Shown: positions 34,428-43,843, counted from the stretch's first letter. The stretch: DNA of 64,000 nucleotides from RPRB01 sp035519675 (GCA_035519675.1 DATIWB010000003.1:44290-108289), one strand, 5' to 3'. Program-made: numbers and translations. Notes: generated from the sequence alone by a model not told the origin.

Positions 34428-36344
34428 ATGTCCCAGAGGCGGGGAGCCCGAGCGCGAATGGCGGTCTCGCAAGAGAGGACAGTCACCCCGGTCCAGGTTC
34501 CAGCCTCCGGCCGCGGTCCCGCTCCCGATGCGCGTCGCGTGCTGGTCGTCGAGCCCCAGGCCTCCACCCGCGGCCTGATGCAGTTCGGGCTGGTCCGCGC
34601 CGGCTTTCAGGTGACCTCGGTCCGGAGCGCCGAGGAGGCCGAGCGCGCGCTCGCGCAGGGCCCGGCTCCGGCGCTGGTGGTGAGCGAGATGCGGCTCCCC
34701 GGCCTCGATGGGGTCACCTTCTGCGCCCGGCTCCGCCGCTCCGGGCTGGCCGAGGTGCCGGTGCTGCTGCTGACCGCGCAGCCCGCCGAGCCGGCCACTG
34801 CCCAGGCGCTCGCCGCCGGCGCGCACGACGTGCTGGCCAAGCCCCTCTTCGTCAGCGACCTGGTCTCGCTGGCCCGCCTCGAGTCCTCGCGGGCGCCCGG
34901 GAGCCCGACCCTGGTCGCGTCCACCCGCGAGGTCCCGGTGGCGGCGGCGCTCCGGGCGCTCCTCGCCGGCACGCGGAGCGGGCGGCTGGTGCTGGGGACC
35001 TCTGCCGAGCTGCTCTTCCGCGCCGGGCAGATCGTCTCCGCCCAGGTGCGCTCGATCCAGGGCGAGCGCGCCTTCCGGCGGATGCTCTTCCTCGGCGAGG
35101 GGGCCTACGCCGTCCACCTCGGATCGGTGCGGGCGAGCACCGAGCTCGGGGTGGACCTCCGGGCGCTGTGCGGACCGTGGGCGGACGCACTGGCCGCCTG
35201 GCGGGCGCTCACTCGGGTCAGCATCCCGCTCGAGGCGGTGCTCTGCCCCGACCTCCGCGCGCTCCTGGCGCAGATCTCCCAGCTGCCGGAGGAGGTCGAG
35301 CCGGTGGTGCGCCTCTTCGATGGGGAGCGGACCGTGCGGGCGGTGGTGCTCGAGTCATCGCTGCCCGAGCCGGTGGTGCTGCAGGTCACCAACCGTCTCT
35401 ATGCCTCGGGGGCGCTGCTCCCGGCGCGGGTGGCGCGGGCGCGGGGACTCGAGCCCATGCCGCAGCGAGTGCGCACCGGATGGGACGACCCGGTGCCCCG
35501 CACCTCCACCCCCGCCGTCCCCTGGGCGACCGGACAGACGCCCGCGCCGAACCCCGCGGTCGCCCCGACGGTGGTCGAGGAGGTGGGGGGGAGCATCGCC
35601 ACCTCTGGCCCCGCGACCGAGCCTCCGCTCAGCGGCCCCGGTGCCGTGCCTGCGGAGATCCCGGGCGTCACCGGCTGGGACAGCGCCCCCCGGGTGGGGG
35701 AGATGGAGCGGGCGATGCGCTCGGTGCCGCTCGGGCTCGAGCCGCTCCCTCCGCCCACGCCGCGGGTCCAGACCCCGTCCGCGCTGCCTGCCGCCCCGCG
35801 GCGCACGCCCGCCTCCTCGACGCCGCCGCCCCCGTTCCGCCCGCCCACCCCACCGAGCGTCCCGGTGGCCCTCGAGGCGGGCGAGGAGTCGCCCCTGTCG
35901 GTGGCCGCGCGCCGGGTGACCCTCGCCCAGCCCGTCTTCCAGGCCTTCGGATGGCAACGAAAGCTCTTCCTCGCCGGCCTGGGAGTGATGGTGCTCGGGT
36001 TCGTCGGCACCACGGTGTGGGTCCGCTCCGTCGCCCCGCCGCGTGCCACACCCCCGGCCCGGGTCCCCGCTGGAGGGCCGGTCGTCGAGACCGAGGTGGA
36101 CCGGCTTCTGACCCGGGCCGCGGAGCGCATTGACGCCCACGACGACCGCGGGGCAGAAGAGGCCGCGATGAGAGCGGCAGCCGTCGACCCATCGGACCCC
36201 CGGGCCCCCTTGCTCCTCGGCCGGATCCACCTCCGGTCGGGGCGCACGCCACAGGCGCGGGTCCAGCTGAACCGGGTGTTGGATCTGGAACCCTCCGGAC
36301 CCGAGGCCGACGCGGCGCGCGCACTGCTCTCGACACTCCGGTGA
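34428..36344 (+). CDS. Degenerate receiver / DUF4388-like / TPR membrane protein
   Basis: A 638-aa protein with a CheY-like receiver at about 37-155, a DUF4388/PATAN-like domain at about 165-290 (VPVAAALRALLAGTRSGRLVL, LLFRAGQIVSAQV), a Pro/Thr-rich linker at about 330-490, a transmembrane helix near 507-530 (LFLAGLGVMVLGFVGTTVWV) and two or so TPR-like repeats at the end (AAAVDPSDPRAPLLLGRIHL). In the receiver the phosphoacceptor position is Glu87 (VVSEMRLPGLDG), not Asp, and the acidic pair is reduced to one Glu (VVEPQ); Lys of AKPLF is kept. It thus looks permanently on or phosphate-independent. An ATG at 34458 is an alternative start. It lies 12 nt before yebC. Confidence 0.8.
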   Translation: MSQRRGARARMAVSQERTVTPVQVPASGRGPAPDARRVLVVEPQASTRGLMQFGLVRAGFQVTSVRSAEEAERALAQGPAPALVVSEMRLPGLDGVTFCARLRRSGLAEVPVLLLTAQPAEPATAQALAAGAHDVLAKPLFVSDLVSLARLESSRAPGSPTLVASTREVPVAAALRALLAGTRSGRLVLGTSAELLFRAGQIVSAQVRSIQGERAFRRMLFLGEGAYAVHLGSVRASTELGVDLRALCGPWADALAAWRALTRVSIPLEAVLCPDLRALLAQISQLPEEVEPVVRLFDGERTVRAVVLESSLPEPVVLQVTNRLYASGALLPARVARARGLEPMPQRVRTGWDDPVPRTSTPAVPWATGQTPAPNPAVAPTVVEEVGGSIATSGPATEPPLSGPGAVPAEIPGVTGWDSAPRVGEMERAMRSVPLGLEPLPPPTPRVQTPSALPAAPRRTPASSTPPPPFRPPTPPSVPVALEAGEESPLSVAARRVTLAQPVFQAFGWQRKLFLAGLGVMVLGFVGTTVWVRSVAPPRATPPARVPAGGPVVETEVDRLLTRAAERIDAHDDRGAEEAAMRAAAVDPSDPRAPLLLGRIHLRSGRTPQARVQLNRVLDLEPSGPEADAARALLSTLR

Positions 36345-36356
36345 GGGGCGAGGGCC

Positions 36357-37106
36357 ATGTCCGGTCACAACCGTTGGACGAAGATCAAGCGCCAGAAGGA
36401 GGCGATGGGCGCGAGCAAGGGGAAGCTCTTCACCAAGCTCATCAAGGAGATCACCGTCGCCGCCCGGCTGGGAGGGGGTGACCCCGCCGGGAACGCCCGG
36501 CTCCGCTCGGCGATGCTGGCCGCGCGCGAGGCCAACATGCCCGGGGACAACATCACCCGGGCGGTGAAGAAGGGCACCGGCGAGCTGGAGGGGGTGCACT
36601 ACGACGAGGTCACCTACGAGGGCTACGCCCCGGGCGGGGTGGCGGTCCTGGTCGAGTGCCTCACCGACAACCGCCACCGGACCGCGGGCGACGTGAGGGC
36701 CACGTTCAGCAAGGGCGGGGGCAACCTCGCCGCCGAGGGCGCGGTGGCCTGGAACTTCCATCGCACCGGCAGCATCACCGTGAAGCCGGGACCGAGCGAG
36801 GACCGGGTGATGGAGGCCGCGCTCGAGGCCGGCGCCGCCGACGTGGTGGCCCTGGGCACGGACGGCTTCGAGGTCCGGACGGATCCGGCGCTGCTCCACC
36901 AGGTCTCGGGTGCGCTGGAGAGGTCTGGCCTCCGGCTCGGCGAGCAGCGCTGGGTCTACCTCCCCCAGAACACGGTGAAGGTCGAGGGCGACGCGGCGAG
37001 GAAGGTGGTCAAGCTGCTCGAGCTGCTCGAGGACAACGACGACGTCCAGAACGTCTGGGCCAACGCCGACATCCCGGAGCGCGAACTGGAGCAGATGGGG
37101 GGGTAG
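36357..37106 (+). CDS. yebC: YebC/PmpR-TACO1 family protein
   Basis: A 249-aa member of the YebC family, known as a transcription regulator and as a ribosome-associated factor helping translation of proline stretches. The N-terminal signature SGHNRWTKIKRQKEAMGASKG differs slightly from the usual AGHSKWANIKHRK. GGGDPAGNARLR and YAPGGVAVLVECLTDNRHRT are canonical. It heads the run yebC-ruvC-ruvA-ruvB, the common bacterial order; its stop overlaps the ruvC GTG (TAGTG). Confidence 0.95.
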   Translation: MSGHNRWTKIKRQKEAMGASKGKLFTKLIKEITVAARLGGGDPAGNARLRSAMLAAREANMPGDNITRAVKKGTGELEGVHYDEVTYEGYAPGGVAVLVECLTDNRHRTAGDVRATFSKGGGNLAAEGAVAWNFHRTGSITVKPGPSEDRVMEAALEAGAADVVALGTDGFEVRTDPALLHQVSGALERSGLRLGEQRWVYLPQNTVKVEGDAARKVVKLLELLEDNDDVQNVWANADIPERELEQMGG

Positions 37107-37735
37107 TGCTACACATCCGTTCCGTGCTCGGTCCGACGCGCGTCCTCGGCATCGATCCCGGGAGCCGGGTGGTGGGCTGGGGCGTCGTCGAGCGAAGCGG
37201 AAGCCGGGTGGGGCACGTGGCCCACGGCGTCCTCCGGCTGGACGGCTCGGCCCCGCTGGAGCTGCGGCTGGTGGAGCTCTTCGCCCGTCTCTCCGAGACG
37301 CTCTTCCGCCATGGGCCCACCGCGGTGGCGGTGGAGGGGGTCTTCGCCTTCAAGAACGCCCGCAGCGCGCTGGTGCTCGGACAGGCCCGCGGGGTGGCGT
37401 TGCTGGTCGCCGCCCGCGCGGGCCTGCCAGTCTTCGAGTACGCGCCGGCGCTGGTGAAGCGGGCCGTCGGCGTCGGCGGGGCGAGCGCCAAGGAGGCCGT
37501 CTCGCGGGCGGTCACCGCCTTCCTCCAGCTCGCGGACGCGCCGCGAGCCGACGCCACCGACGCGCTCGCGGTCGCGGTCTGTCATCTCCATCGCGCCGGT
37601 TCGCCGATCCAGCGCCGCCCCCGCCGCGCGGGCCCGGACCTGAGCGACCGGCTGCGTCCGGCGGTCGTCCGGCCGGCGACAGCGGAGCGAGGACCGATCA
37701 GCCCAACCGATGTCCGCAGTAGGTCCGGGGCGTGA
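37106..37735 (+). CDS. ruvC: Holliday junction resolvase RuvC
   Basis: A dimeric endonuclease that cuts Holliday junctions bound by RuvAB. The first acidic residue is in VLGIDPGS, the next in AVEGVFAFKNARSAL, and the last pair in DAPRADATDALAVA. About 209 aa; the last 45 residues (from SPIQRRPRRAG) are a basic extension beyond the E. coli length of 173. GTG at 37106 overlaps the yebC stop and has a G-run upstream; a GTG at 37124 would give the family's usual N-terminus but lacks a binding site. Confidence 0.93.
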   Translation: MLHIRSVLGPTRVLGIDPGSRVVGWGVVERSGSRVGHVAHGVLRLDGSAPLELRLVELFARLSETLFRHGPTAVAVEGVFAFKNARSALVLGQARGVALLVAARAGLPVFEYAPALVKRAVGVGGASAKEAVSRAVTAFLQLADAPRADATDALAVAVCHLHRAGSPIQRRPRRAGPDLSDRLRPAVVRPATAERGPISPTDVRSRSGA

Positions 37736-38334
37736 TCGCCGCCCTGCACGGCACGGTGCTCGAGAAGTCCCTGGACGAGGCCACCATCGAGGTGGCCGGC
37801 GTCGGGTACCGGGTGGCGTTCTCGGTCCTCACCCTGGCCCGGCTTCCTCGGGCCGGAGAGCCGGTCCGGGTCCGGGTCCGCACCGTCGTTCGCGAGGATG
37901 CGCTCGAGCTGTACGGGTTCCTCACCCCGGTCGAGGAGGCGATGTTCACCCTGCTCACCTCGGTCTCCCACGTGGGGCCGAAGCTGGCGATGACGGTGCT
38001 TTCCGGCCTGGAGGTGGACGACCTCGTCGTTGCCTTGGAGCGCGGCGAGGTGGCGCGGCTCACCCGGATCCACGGGGTGGGAAAGAAGACCGCCGAGCGG
38101 CTGGTGCTCGAGCTGAAGGACAAGGTGAAGGTCCTGCCACGCGCCGCCAGGGGACCGGCCGCCGAACCCCGAGGGGAGGGTCCGCGCGCCGATCTGATCT
38201 CGGCGCTGGCCAACCTCGGCTACCGGCCGACGCAGGCCGAGGCCGCGGCCGAGGCGGCGCTGGAGAAGCTCCCCGGCGCCGAGCTCGAGGCGCTGCTCCG
38301 GGAGGCGCTCCGCACCCTGCGCACGGCGTCGTAG
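37732..38334 (+). CDS. ruvA: Holliday junction DNA helicase subunit RuvA
   Basis: A 200-aa junction-binding protein. Domain I contains IEVAGVGYRVAFS and REDALELYGFLTPVEE, domain II the two helix-hairpin-helix motifs (VSHVGPKLAMTVLSGL and IHGVGKKTAERLVLEL), and domain III the RuvB-binding three-helix end (ISALANLGYRPTQAEAA). GTG start overlaps the ruvC stop (GTGA), so the two are coupled. Confidence 0.95.
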   Translation: MIAALHGTVLEKSLDEATIEVAGVGYRVAFSVLTLARLPRAGEPVRVRVRTVVREDALELYGFLTPVEEAMFTLLTSVSHVGPKLAMTVLSGLEVDDLVVALERGEVARLTRIHGVGKKTAERLVLELKDKVKVLPRAARGPAAEPRGEGPRADLISALANLGYRPTQAEAAAEAALEKLPGAELEALLREALRTLRTAS

Positions 38335-38370
38335 CCGGTGGTACCCTGCAGCCCTCAGGGTCGCCCTCCC

Positions 38371-39387
38371 ATGTCCCGCGTGCCTCCCGAAGTCGCCATC
38401 CCCGACGAGAAGCGCCTCGAGGCCTCGCTCCGGCCACGCAACTTCGCGCAGTACGTGGGCCAGTCCACCATCGTGGAGAAGCTCAAGATCTACGTCGCCG
38501 CGGCGCGGGCGCGGGGAGACGCGCTGGACCACTGCCTGTTCTCCGGGCCGCCGGGGCTGGGGAAGACCTCGCTCGCCCACATCCTCGCCGCCGAGCTGGG
38601 CGTCGGGCTGCACGTCACCTCCGGACCGGCGCTGGAGCGGAAGGGAGACCTCACCGGGCTGCTGATCAACATGCAGCCGCGGGACTTCCTCTTCATCGAC
38701 GAGATTCACCGGCTGCCTGCGCCGGTGGAGGAGTACCTCTACCCGGCGATGGAGGACTTCCGGCTGGACATCACCATCGACTCGGGCACCGCGGCCCGGG
38801 CGATGAAGATCGACCTGCCGCCCTTCACCCTGGTCGGGGCGACCACCCGCACCGGCCTGCTCACCTCACCCCTGCGCGACCGGTTCCAGATCCAGGAGCG
38901 GCTCGACTACTACGCCCCGGAGGATCTCCAGTCCATCCTCGCCCGGAGCGCGGGCATCCTCGGGGTGCAGCTGGACGCTGACGGCGCGCGGGAGATCGCC
39001 ACCCGGTCCCGCGGCACGCCCCGCATCGCCAATCGTCTGCTTCGGCGCATCCGCGACTTCGCCGAGGTCGCCGGGGTGAAGCGGGTGGGGCGCGAGGTGG
39101 CCGCCCGGGCGCTGGAGCGGCTGGAGGTGGACCGGAGCGGACTCGACCCGATGGACCGGAAGATCCTCCTCACCATCCTCGACAAGTTCGGGGGCGGCCC
39201 GGTGGGGCTGGACACCATCGCCGCCAGCGTGGGTGAGCAGCGGGAGACGGTGGAGGACGTCTACGAGCCCTTCCTGATGCAGGAGGGCTTCCTCCACCGG
39301 ACGCCGCGCGGACGGGTGGCCACCGCCCGCTGCTGGAGATACTTCGACAAGCCGCCGCCGGCGGACGTGCAGGGGGCCCTGTTTTGA
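38371..39387 (+). CDS. ruvB: Holliday junction branch migration ATPase RuvB
   Basis: A 338-aa AAA+ motor. Walker A is GPPGLGKTSLA, Walker B LFIDEIHRL, sensor 1 LVGATTRTGLL, with the Arg finger region in SPLRDRF. The C-terminal winged helix ends LMQEGFLHRTPRGRVAT. It begins 36 nt after ruvA and its stop overlaps the next gene's TTG. Confidence 0.96.
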   Translation: MSRVPPEVAIPDEKRLEASLRPRNFAQYVGQSTIVEKLKIYVAAARARGDALDHCLFSGPPGLGKTSLAHILAAELGVGLHVTSGPALERKGDLTGLLINMQPRDFLFIDEIHRLPAPVEEYLYPAMEDFRLDITIDSGTAARAMKIDLPPFTLVGATTRTGLLTSPLRDRFQIQERLDYYAPEDLQSILARSAGILGVQLDADGAREIATRSRGTPRIANRLLRRIRDFAEVAGVKRVGREVAARALERLEVDRSGLDPMDRKILLTILDKFGGGPVGLDTIAASVGEQRETVEDVYEPFLMQEGFLHRTPRGRVATARCWRYFDKPPPADVQGALF

Positions 39388-40877
39388 CCGCCCCCGCCGA
39401 CCCGCGTGCTGCTGCCATCCCGCTCCCGCGCCTCGGGCCGGGGAGCGAGGTCCGGTTCGCCCGCGACTACTTCCACGACCTGGTCCGCGGCAGCCAGCCA
39501 CATCCCGGGCTCTCTGCCGAGCGCGAGCGCTGGCTCCGGAGCTGCCGGGTGGAGGGCCGCGAGGAGCGGCTCTTCGAGTTCGAGATGCTGCTCCGGGGCA
39601 TGGAGCGGTACTTCAAGCTCCACAACCTCCCCATCGACTCGATGGCCCGTCCGGTGGTGACCCGCGACTTCTCGGACGAGCTGCGCGACGTCCGCGACGC
39701 GCTCGGGCAGGCCATCAAGCTGGCTCGCCGCCTGCTCGACCCCGGCGACGACCAGCGGATGATGTTCCGCCGCTACGTGCAGGAGCAGCTGGTGGACGAC
39801 CGTGCCCGCCGAGCCCTGCTCGACGAGGAGCTGGAGGAGGACACTCCGCAAGAGAGCCTCTTCCTCCTCCGGCAGAGCTTCGAGTCGCTCCGCACGGTGG
39901 TGGACTCCTTGCTGAAGCTGGAGACGGTGAGCTTCCGGGTGTTCCACGAGGTGGGGAACCTCGTGCTCCGGGCCATCCTCCACAACCAGTACTTCCGCCC
40001 GTTCCGGCCGCTCGAGTTCTGCCTCGAGTTCGACCGGGTGAAGTCGGTGCCGGTGCTCGACGCGCTCCGCAAGCTGGGCGACCCCGAGCGGCGGCTCTTC
40101 ACCACTGCCTTCCTCGGGCTCTTCCGGCTCCTTCACTACCTCGCCTACGTCCGGGCCACCCCGCGGGGTGTCGAACGGCGGGCGCGGGTGGTGCTGGCGC
40201 TGGTGCGGAGCGAGGCGCTGACCCTGGTGGGCTACCTCCGGACCGAGCTGGCGCCGCGGGTCTCGCTGCGCCGGCACCAGGGAGCGGGCCTGCGGATTGC
40301 CCGCGATCTCTCGCGTCTGGCGGAGGAAATCGGCCGCCGTCTGCGGCAGGAGGCCGACGATCCAGAGCGGGTCCTCGACATCGGTGCCGCGGCCGCCGAG
40401 CAGCTGAAGGCGCAGGTGGTCCGGCTGGCCGCCGCGGTGGAAGCGCGCCTGCCGGCCGACGAGAGCTTCGTCCGCCTCGTCTCTCCGGTCATCCTCGCCC
40501 AGCGGCTCCGCAACGACCTCTGGGTCTTCGCCCAGCTCGCCCGCGCCGCGGACCAGGCCCTCACCTCCCGGGACGAGCAGGCCATCCCGGCGGTGGACGC
40601 CCTCGGGGCGTTCCTCTCGTACTTCCAGGACGTCAGCTACCAGCTGCTCCGGTACGGGGACCTCCAGGCCTTCGACCAGTTCGCCGCCATCCTCCGGGAA
40701 GCCGGAGCGATTCCGGCGGGACCGATGGCCCGTGCCCGCCTGGCCGAGGAGTGCCGGGCATTCGCCGAGGCCGCCGAGGGTTGCTTCGTCGCGGTGGGAC
40801 GCCGTTCCGACGTGGCCGGCCGCCGGTTCGACGAGGCCCACGCCAGGGCCGTCCTGGGGCGCTTCCAGCAGGTGTAG
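39384..40877 (+). CDS. Conserved-looking helical protein of unknown function
   Basis: I do not recognise a family. The 497-aa protein is soluble and almost wholly helical, rich in Arg, Leu and Glu, with no signal peptide or nucleotide-binding motif. Noteworthy stretches are FARDYFHDLVRGSQPHPGLS near the N-terminus, LFEFEMLLRGMERYFKLHN, and LRNDLWVFAQLARAADQAL. A TTG start overlaps the ruvB stop (TTGA), so it is translationally coupled to the resolvasome genes, and codon use matches the neighbours. A role beside recombination is suggested only by this coupling; a scaffold or binding protein fits the composition. Confidence 0.75.
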   Translation: MTAPADPRAAAIPLPRLGPGSEVRFARDYFHDLVRGSQPHPGLSAERERWLRSCRVEGREERLFEFEMLLRGMERYFKLHNLPIDSMARPVVTRDFSDELRDVRDALGQAIKLARRLLDPGDDQRMMFRRYVQEQLVDDRARRALLDEELEEDTPQESLFLLRQSFESLRTVVDSLLKLETVSFRVFHEVGNLVLRAILHNQYFRPFRPLEFCLEFDRVKSVPVLDALRKLGDPERRLFTTAFLGLFRLLHYLAYVRATPRGVERRARVVLALVRSEALTLVGYLRTELAPRVSLRRHQGAGLRIARDLSRLAEEIGRRLRQEADDPERVLDIGAAAAEQLKAQVVRLAAAVEARLPADESFVRLVSPVILAQRLRNDLWVFAQLARAADQALTSRDEQAIPAVDALGAFLSYFQDVSYQLLRYGDLQAFDQFAAILREAGAIPAGPMARARLAEECRAFAEAAEGCFVAVGRRSDVAGRRFDEAHARAVLGRFQQV

Positions 40878-41049
40878 AAAAGTACCCGGTCCTGCCCCAA
40901 ACAAAGGAAAAGTCCGACAACACGGATACTTGTGCGGCTGTCAGGCTCTTGGTTAAGTGTGGAGGCGTTGTCACGTTGCGGCATGCGGGGGGGAGTCGCC
41001 AGCCGTGCACAACTTCGAAACGCAGGTCGGTGTTCGTCACCCGGAGCCC

Positions 41050-41982
41050 ATGAGCGACGCGTCATTTCACCAGCGAACCCTGGAGCAGCCCGTCGCCACC
41101 CGTGGGGTCGGTCTGCACTCCGGCGCCCAGGTGACGCTGACCCTCCGGCCCGCTCCGGCTGACCACGGCATCGTCTTCCACCGGGTGGACCTGCCCGGAT
41201 CCGCCGGCATCCCCGCGACCGCGCGGCACGTGGTGGAGACTTCGCTGGCCACCAGCCTGGGCCATGGAGCGGCGCAGGTGGGGACGGTGGAGCACCTGCT
41301 CGCCGCGCTGAGCGGGCTCGGCGTGGACAACGTCCGGGTCGAGGTGGACGGGCCCGAGGTCCCCATTCTCGACGGCAGCTCCGCCCCCTTCCTCTACCTG
41401 GTCCGCTCCGCGGGCATCCGGATCCTCGAGGAGCCCAAGGCGTTCGTGGTCATCAAGCGGCCGGTGATGCTCCGGGACGGAGACCGCGAGGCCTCGCTCT
41501 CGCCCTGCGACCGGCTGCGCATCGACTGCGCGATCGACTTCCACCATCCGCTCGTCCCCGGGCAGTCGCTGTCCATCGACTTCTCCGGAAGCTCCTTCAG
41601 CCGGGAGCTCGCCCGGGCCAGGACGTTCGGGTTCCTGAAGGACGTGGAACAGATGAAGTCGGCGGGACTCGCCCGGGGCGGCTCGCTGGAGAACGCCATC
41701 GTCGTGGACGAGTTCAGCATCCTCAACCCCGAGGGTCTGCGTTACCCGGACGAGTTCGTGCGCCACAAGATGCTCGACGCCCTCGGCGACCTGGCGCTCT
41801 TCGGGCATCCGGTCATCGGGCACCTTCGGGTCACGAAGAGTGGGCACGCGCTTCACCACCGGCTGGTGAGCCGGGTGCTGGCCGACGCGTCGTCCTACGC
41901 CATCGTCCGTGCGCGCCGGCGGGAGCTCGAGCGGCTGGATCTCCGAGTGCCTGACTTCGCGCTGGCGCTCGACTCGATCTGA
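41050..41982 (+). CDS. lpxC: UDP-3-O-acyl-N-acetylglucosamine deacetylase
   Basis: The zinc enzyme for the committed step of lipid A synthesis. Zinc ligands are visible in TVEHLLAALSGLG and FVRHKMLDALGDLALFG (His and Asp), and the catalytic His in KSGHALHHRLV. The first motif is TRGVGLHSGAQV. The 310-aa length is normal. ATG at 41050 has GGAG 3 nt upstream. The 172-bp gap before it (40878-41049) has no gene or clear promoter. It shows that the organism makes lipopolysaccharide. Confidence 0.95.
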   Translation: MSDASFHQRTLEQPVATRGVGLHSGAQVTLTLRPAPADHGIVFHRVDLPGSAGIPATARHVVETSLATSLGHGAAQVGTVEHLLAALSGLGVDNVRVEVDGPEVPILDGSSAPFLYLVRSAGIRILEEPKAFVVIKRPVMLRDGDREASLSPCDRLRIDCAIDFHHPLVPGQSLSIDFSGSSFSRELARARTFGFLKDVEQMKSAGLARGGSLENAIVVDEFSILNPEGLRYPDEFVRHKMLDALGDLALFGHPVIGHLRVTKSGHALHHRLVSRVLADASSYAIVRARRRELERLDLRVPDFALALDSI

Positions 41983-42071
41983 GCCCGCGGCGCCTGCGGG
42001 AAGACCGCCGACCCTCCAGGGGTTTCCGGGCTTGCGCCGCAATGTCCAATGCTGGAAAGGTGCGCCTCCCC

Positions 42072-43127
42072 ATGAACGTCCTTCGGTCCTTCGCCCCCGC
42101 GGCGCTCGCCGCCTTCGTGCTGGCCTGCGCCTGCTCCAAGCAGGCCACCACGGCCTCGTCCACCTCCGGTGCCGCGGGAGGCGTCGCGCCCGACCGGGTG
42201 GTGGCGACCTACAACGGTGGAAAGATCACCGCCGGCGAGCTGGAGAAGGAGGCCCGGCCGCAGATCGCCGAGCTGGAGAACAAGATGTACCAGGCGCGGA
42301 AGCAGGCCCTGGAGCAGATGGCGATGGAGCGCATCATCAAGGCCGAGGCGGCGAAGGCCAACCTCTCCGAGCAGGACTACATCCGCAAGCGCGTCGAGGA
42401 GGCGCCGGTCCAGCAGCCCACCGAGGCCCAGGAGCGCCAGTTCTACGAGCGGCTGAAGAGCGGTGGGCAGATTCCCCCCGACGCCACCTTCGAGTCGCTC
42501 AAGGACCGCATCGGCCAGGCGCTGGTGAACCAGCAGCGGCAGAGCCAGATGCAGAAGGTGGTCGCGGACCTCCAGAAGCAGGCGAACCTCAAGCTCGACC
42601 TGCCGCAGCCCCGCATCCAGGTGGCCGCCGAGGGTCCCACCCGCGGCCCCAAGGACGCGCCGGTGACCATCGTGGAGTTCTCGGACTTCGAGTGCCCGTA
42701 CTGCGGCGCGGCCCACGACACGGTGGAGCAGGTGATGAATTCCTACGCCGGCAAGGTGCGCCTGGTGTACCGGCAGTTCCCGCTGAGCTTCCACCCGCAT
42801 GCGGCAAAGGCCGCGGAGGCCTCGCTCTGCGCGGCGGACCAGGGGAAGTTCTGGGAGTACCACGACGTCCTCTTCAAGAATCAGAAGAAGCTGGAACCGA
42901 CGGAGCTCAAGGCGCACGCCAGCGAGGTGGGTCTGGACGGGCAGAAGTTCGGCCAGTGCCTCGACTCGGGCGACAAGAAGAAGGCGGTCGACGCCGACCA
43001 GCAGGCGGGGCTCCAGGCCGGGGTGGGCGGCACGCCGGCGTTCTTCATCAATGGCATCTTTCTCAACGGCGCCCAGCCCATCGACGAGTTCAAGAAGGTC
43101 ATCGACGGGGAGCTGGCCAGCAAGTGA
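42072..43127 (+). CDS. DsbA-like lipoprotein with SurA-like N-terminal segment
   Basis: A 351-aa lipoprotein (VLAC, Cys19). Residues about 40-170 resemble the peptide-binding N-terminal part of SurA/parvulin chaperones (VVATYNGGKITAGELEKEAR, MERIIKAEAAKANLSEQDYI). From about 190 a DsbA-like thioredoxin fold follows with CPYC at 208-211 and the cis-Pro region GGTPAFFINGI. Together they suggest an exported thiol oxidoreductase that binds unfolded substrates. It may cooperate with the DsbD-like protein encoded at 32979. The stop overlaps the pyrF GTG. A start at 42042 would place ten residues before the signal peptide. Confidence 0.85.
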   Translation: MNVLRSFAPAALAAFVLACACSKQATTASSTSGAAGGVAPDRVVATYNGGKITAGELEKEARPQIAELENKMYQARKQALEQMAMERIIKAEAAKANLSEQDYIRKRVEEAPVQQPTEAQERQFYERLKSGGQIPPDATFESLKDRIGQALVNQQRQSQMQKVVADLQKQANLKLDLPQPRIQVAAEGPTRGPKDAPVTIVEFSDFECPYCGAAHDTVEQVMNSYAGKVRLVYRQFPLSFHPHAAKAAEASLCAADQGKFWEYHDVLFKNQKKLEPTELKAHASEVGLDGQKFGQCLDSGDKKKAVDADQQAGLQAGVGGTPAFFINGIFLNGAQPIDEFKKVIDGELASK

Positions 43128-43843
43128 GCGGGGCGCGCGAGCGCATCGCCTGGGCGGCGGACGTGCCGCTCGACGAGGCGCTCCGCCTCTGGCCGCTCCT
43201 CTCTCCCTGGGTGGGGGTGGTGAAGGTCGGGCTGTCGCTCTTCGTCGAGCACGGCCCGGCGGCGGTGCGGGCGTTCCGTGACCAGGGCGCCTCGGTGTTC
43301 CTGGACCTCAAGCTGCACGACATCCCGAACACCGTGGAGCGGGCGGCGGCCGGGGCTGCCGCCCTCGGCGTGGCCTACCTCACCGTGCATGCCTCCGGCG
43401 GCGACACCATGCTCCGGGGGGCGCTGCGGGGCGCCGCGGCGGGGGCGGGCGCCGCGGGCGTGGAACCACCGGTGCTTCTCGGGGTCACCACCTTGACCTC
43501 GCTGGGGGACCCCGAGGTCGGGGAGCTGGGGTTCGGCGGTTCGGCGCGGCAGATGACCGATCGGCTGGCAGCGCTGGCGATCCGCGCCGGACTGTGGGGG
43601 CTGGTCTGCTCGCCGCAGGAGGCGCGGCAGCTGAAGACCAACCGCGGGGTGGTGTTCCTCTGCACCCCGGGGATCCGCCCCGCCGGCTCCGATGCAGCAG
43701 ACCAGGCACGGACCGAGACTCCGGCCGCGGCGATTGCCGCGGGGGCAGATCTCCTGGTAGTCGGACGTCCGCTGCACGCCGCCCGCGATCCGGCGGCGGC
43801 TGCACGGGGGCTGCACGCCGAGGTCGCCGCGGCGCTCGGCTGA
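43124..43843 (+). CDS. pyrF: Orotidine 5'-phosphate decarboxylase
   Basis: The last step of UMP synthesis. The catalytic signature DLKLHDIPNTVERA carries the Lys-Asp charge network, followed by LTVHASGGDTML, GLVCSPQEA and the phosphate-binding end LVVGRPLHAARDP. About 239 aa, normal for group I. GTG start overlaps the upstream stop (GTGA). It is 61 bp from the convergent pepA gene. Confidence 0.94.
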   Translation: MSGARERIAWAADVPLDEALRLWPLLSPWVGVVKVGLSLFVEHGPAAVRAFRDQGASVFLDLKLHDIPNTVERAAAGAAALGVAYLTVHASGGDTMLRGALRGAAAGAGAAGVEPPVLLGVTTLTSLGDPEVGELGFGGSARQMTDRLAALAIRAGLWGLVCSPQEARQLKTNRGVVFLCTPGIRPAGSDAADQARTETPAAAIAAGADLLVVGRPLHAARDPAAAARGLHAEVAAALG

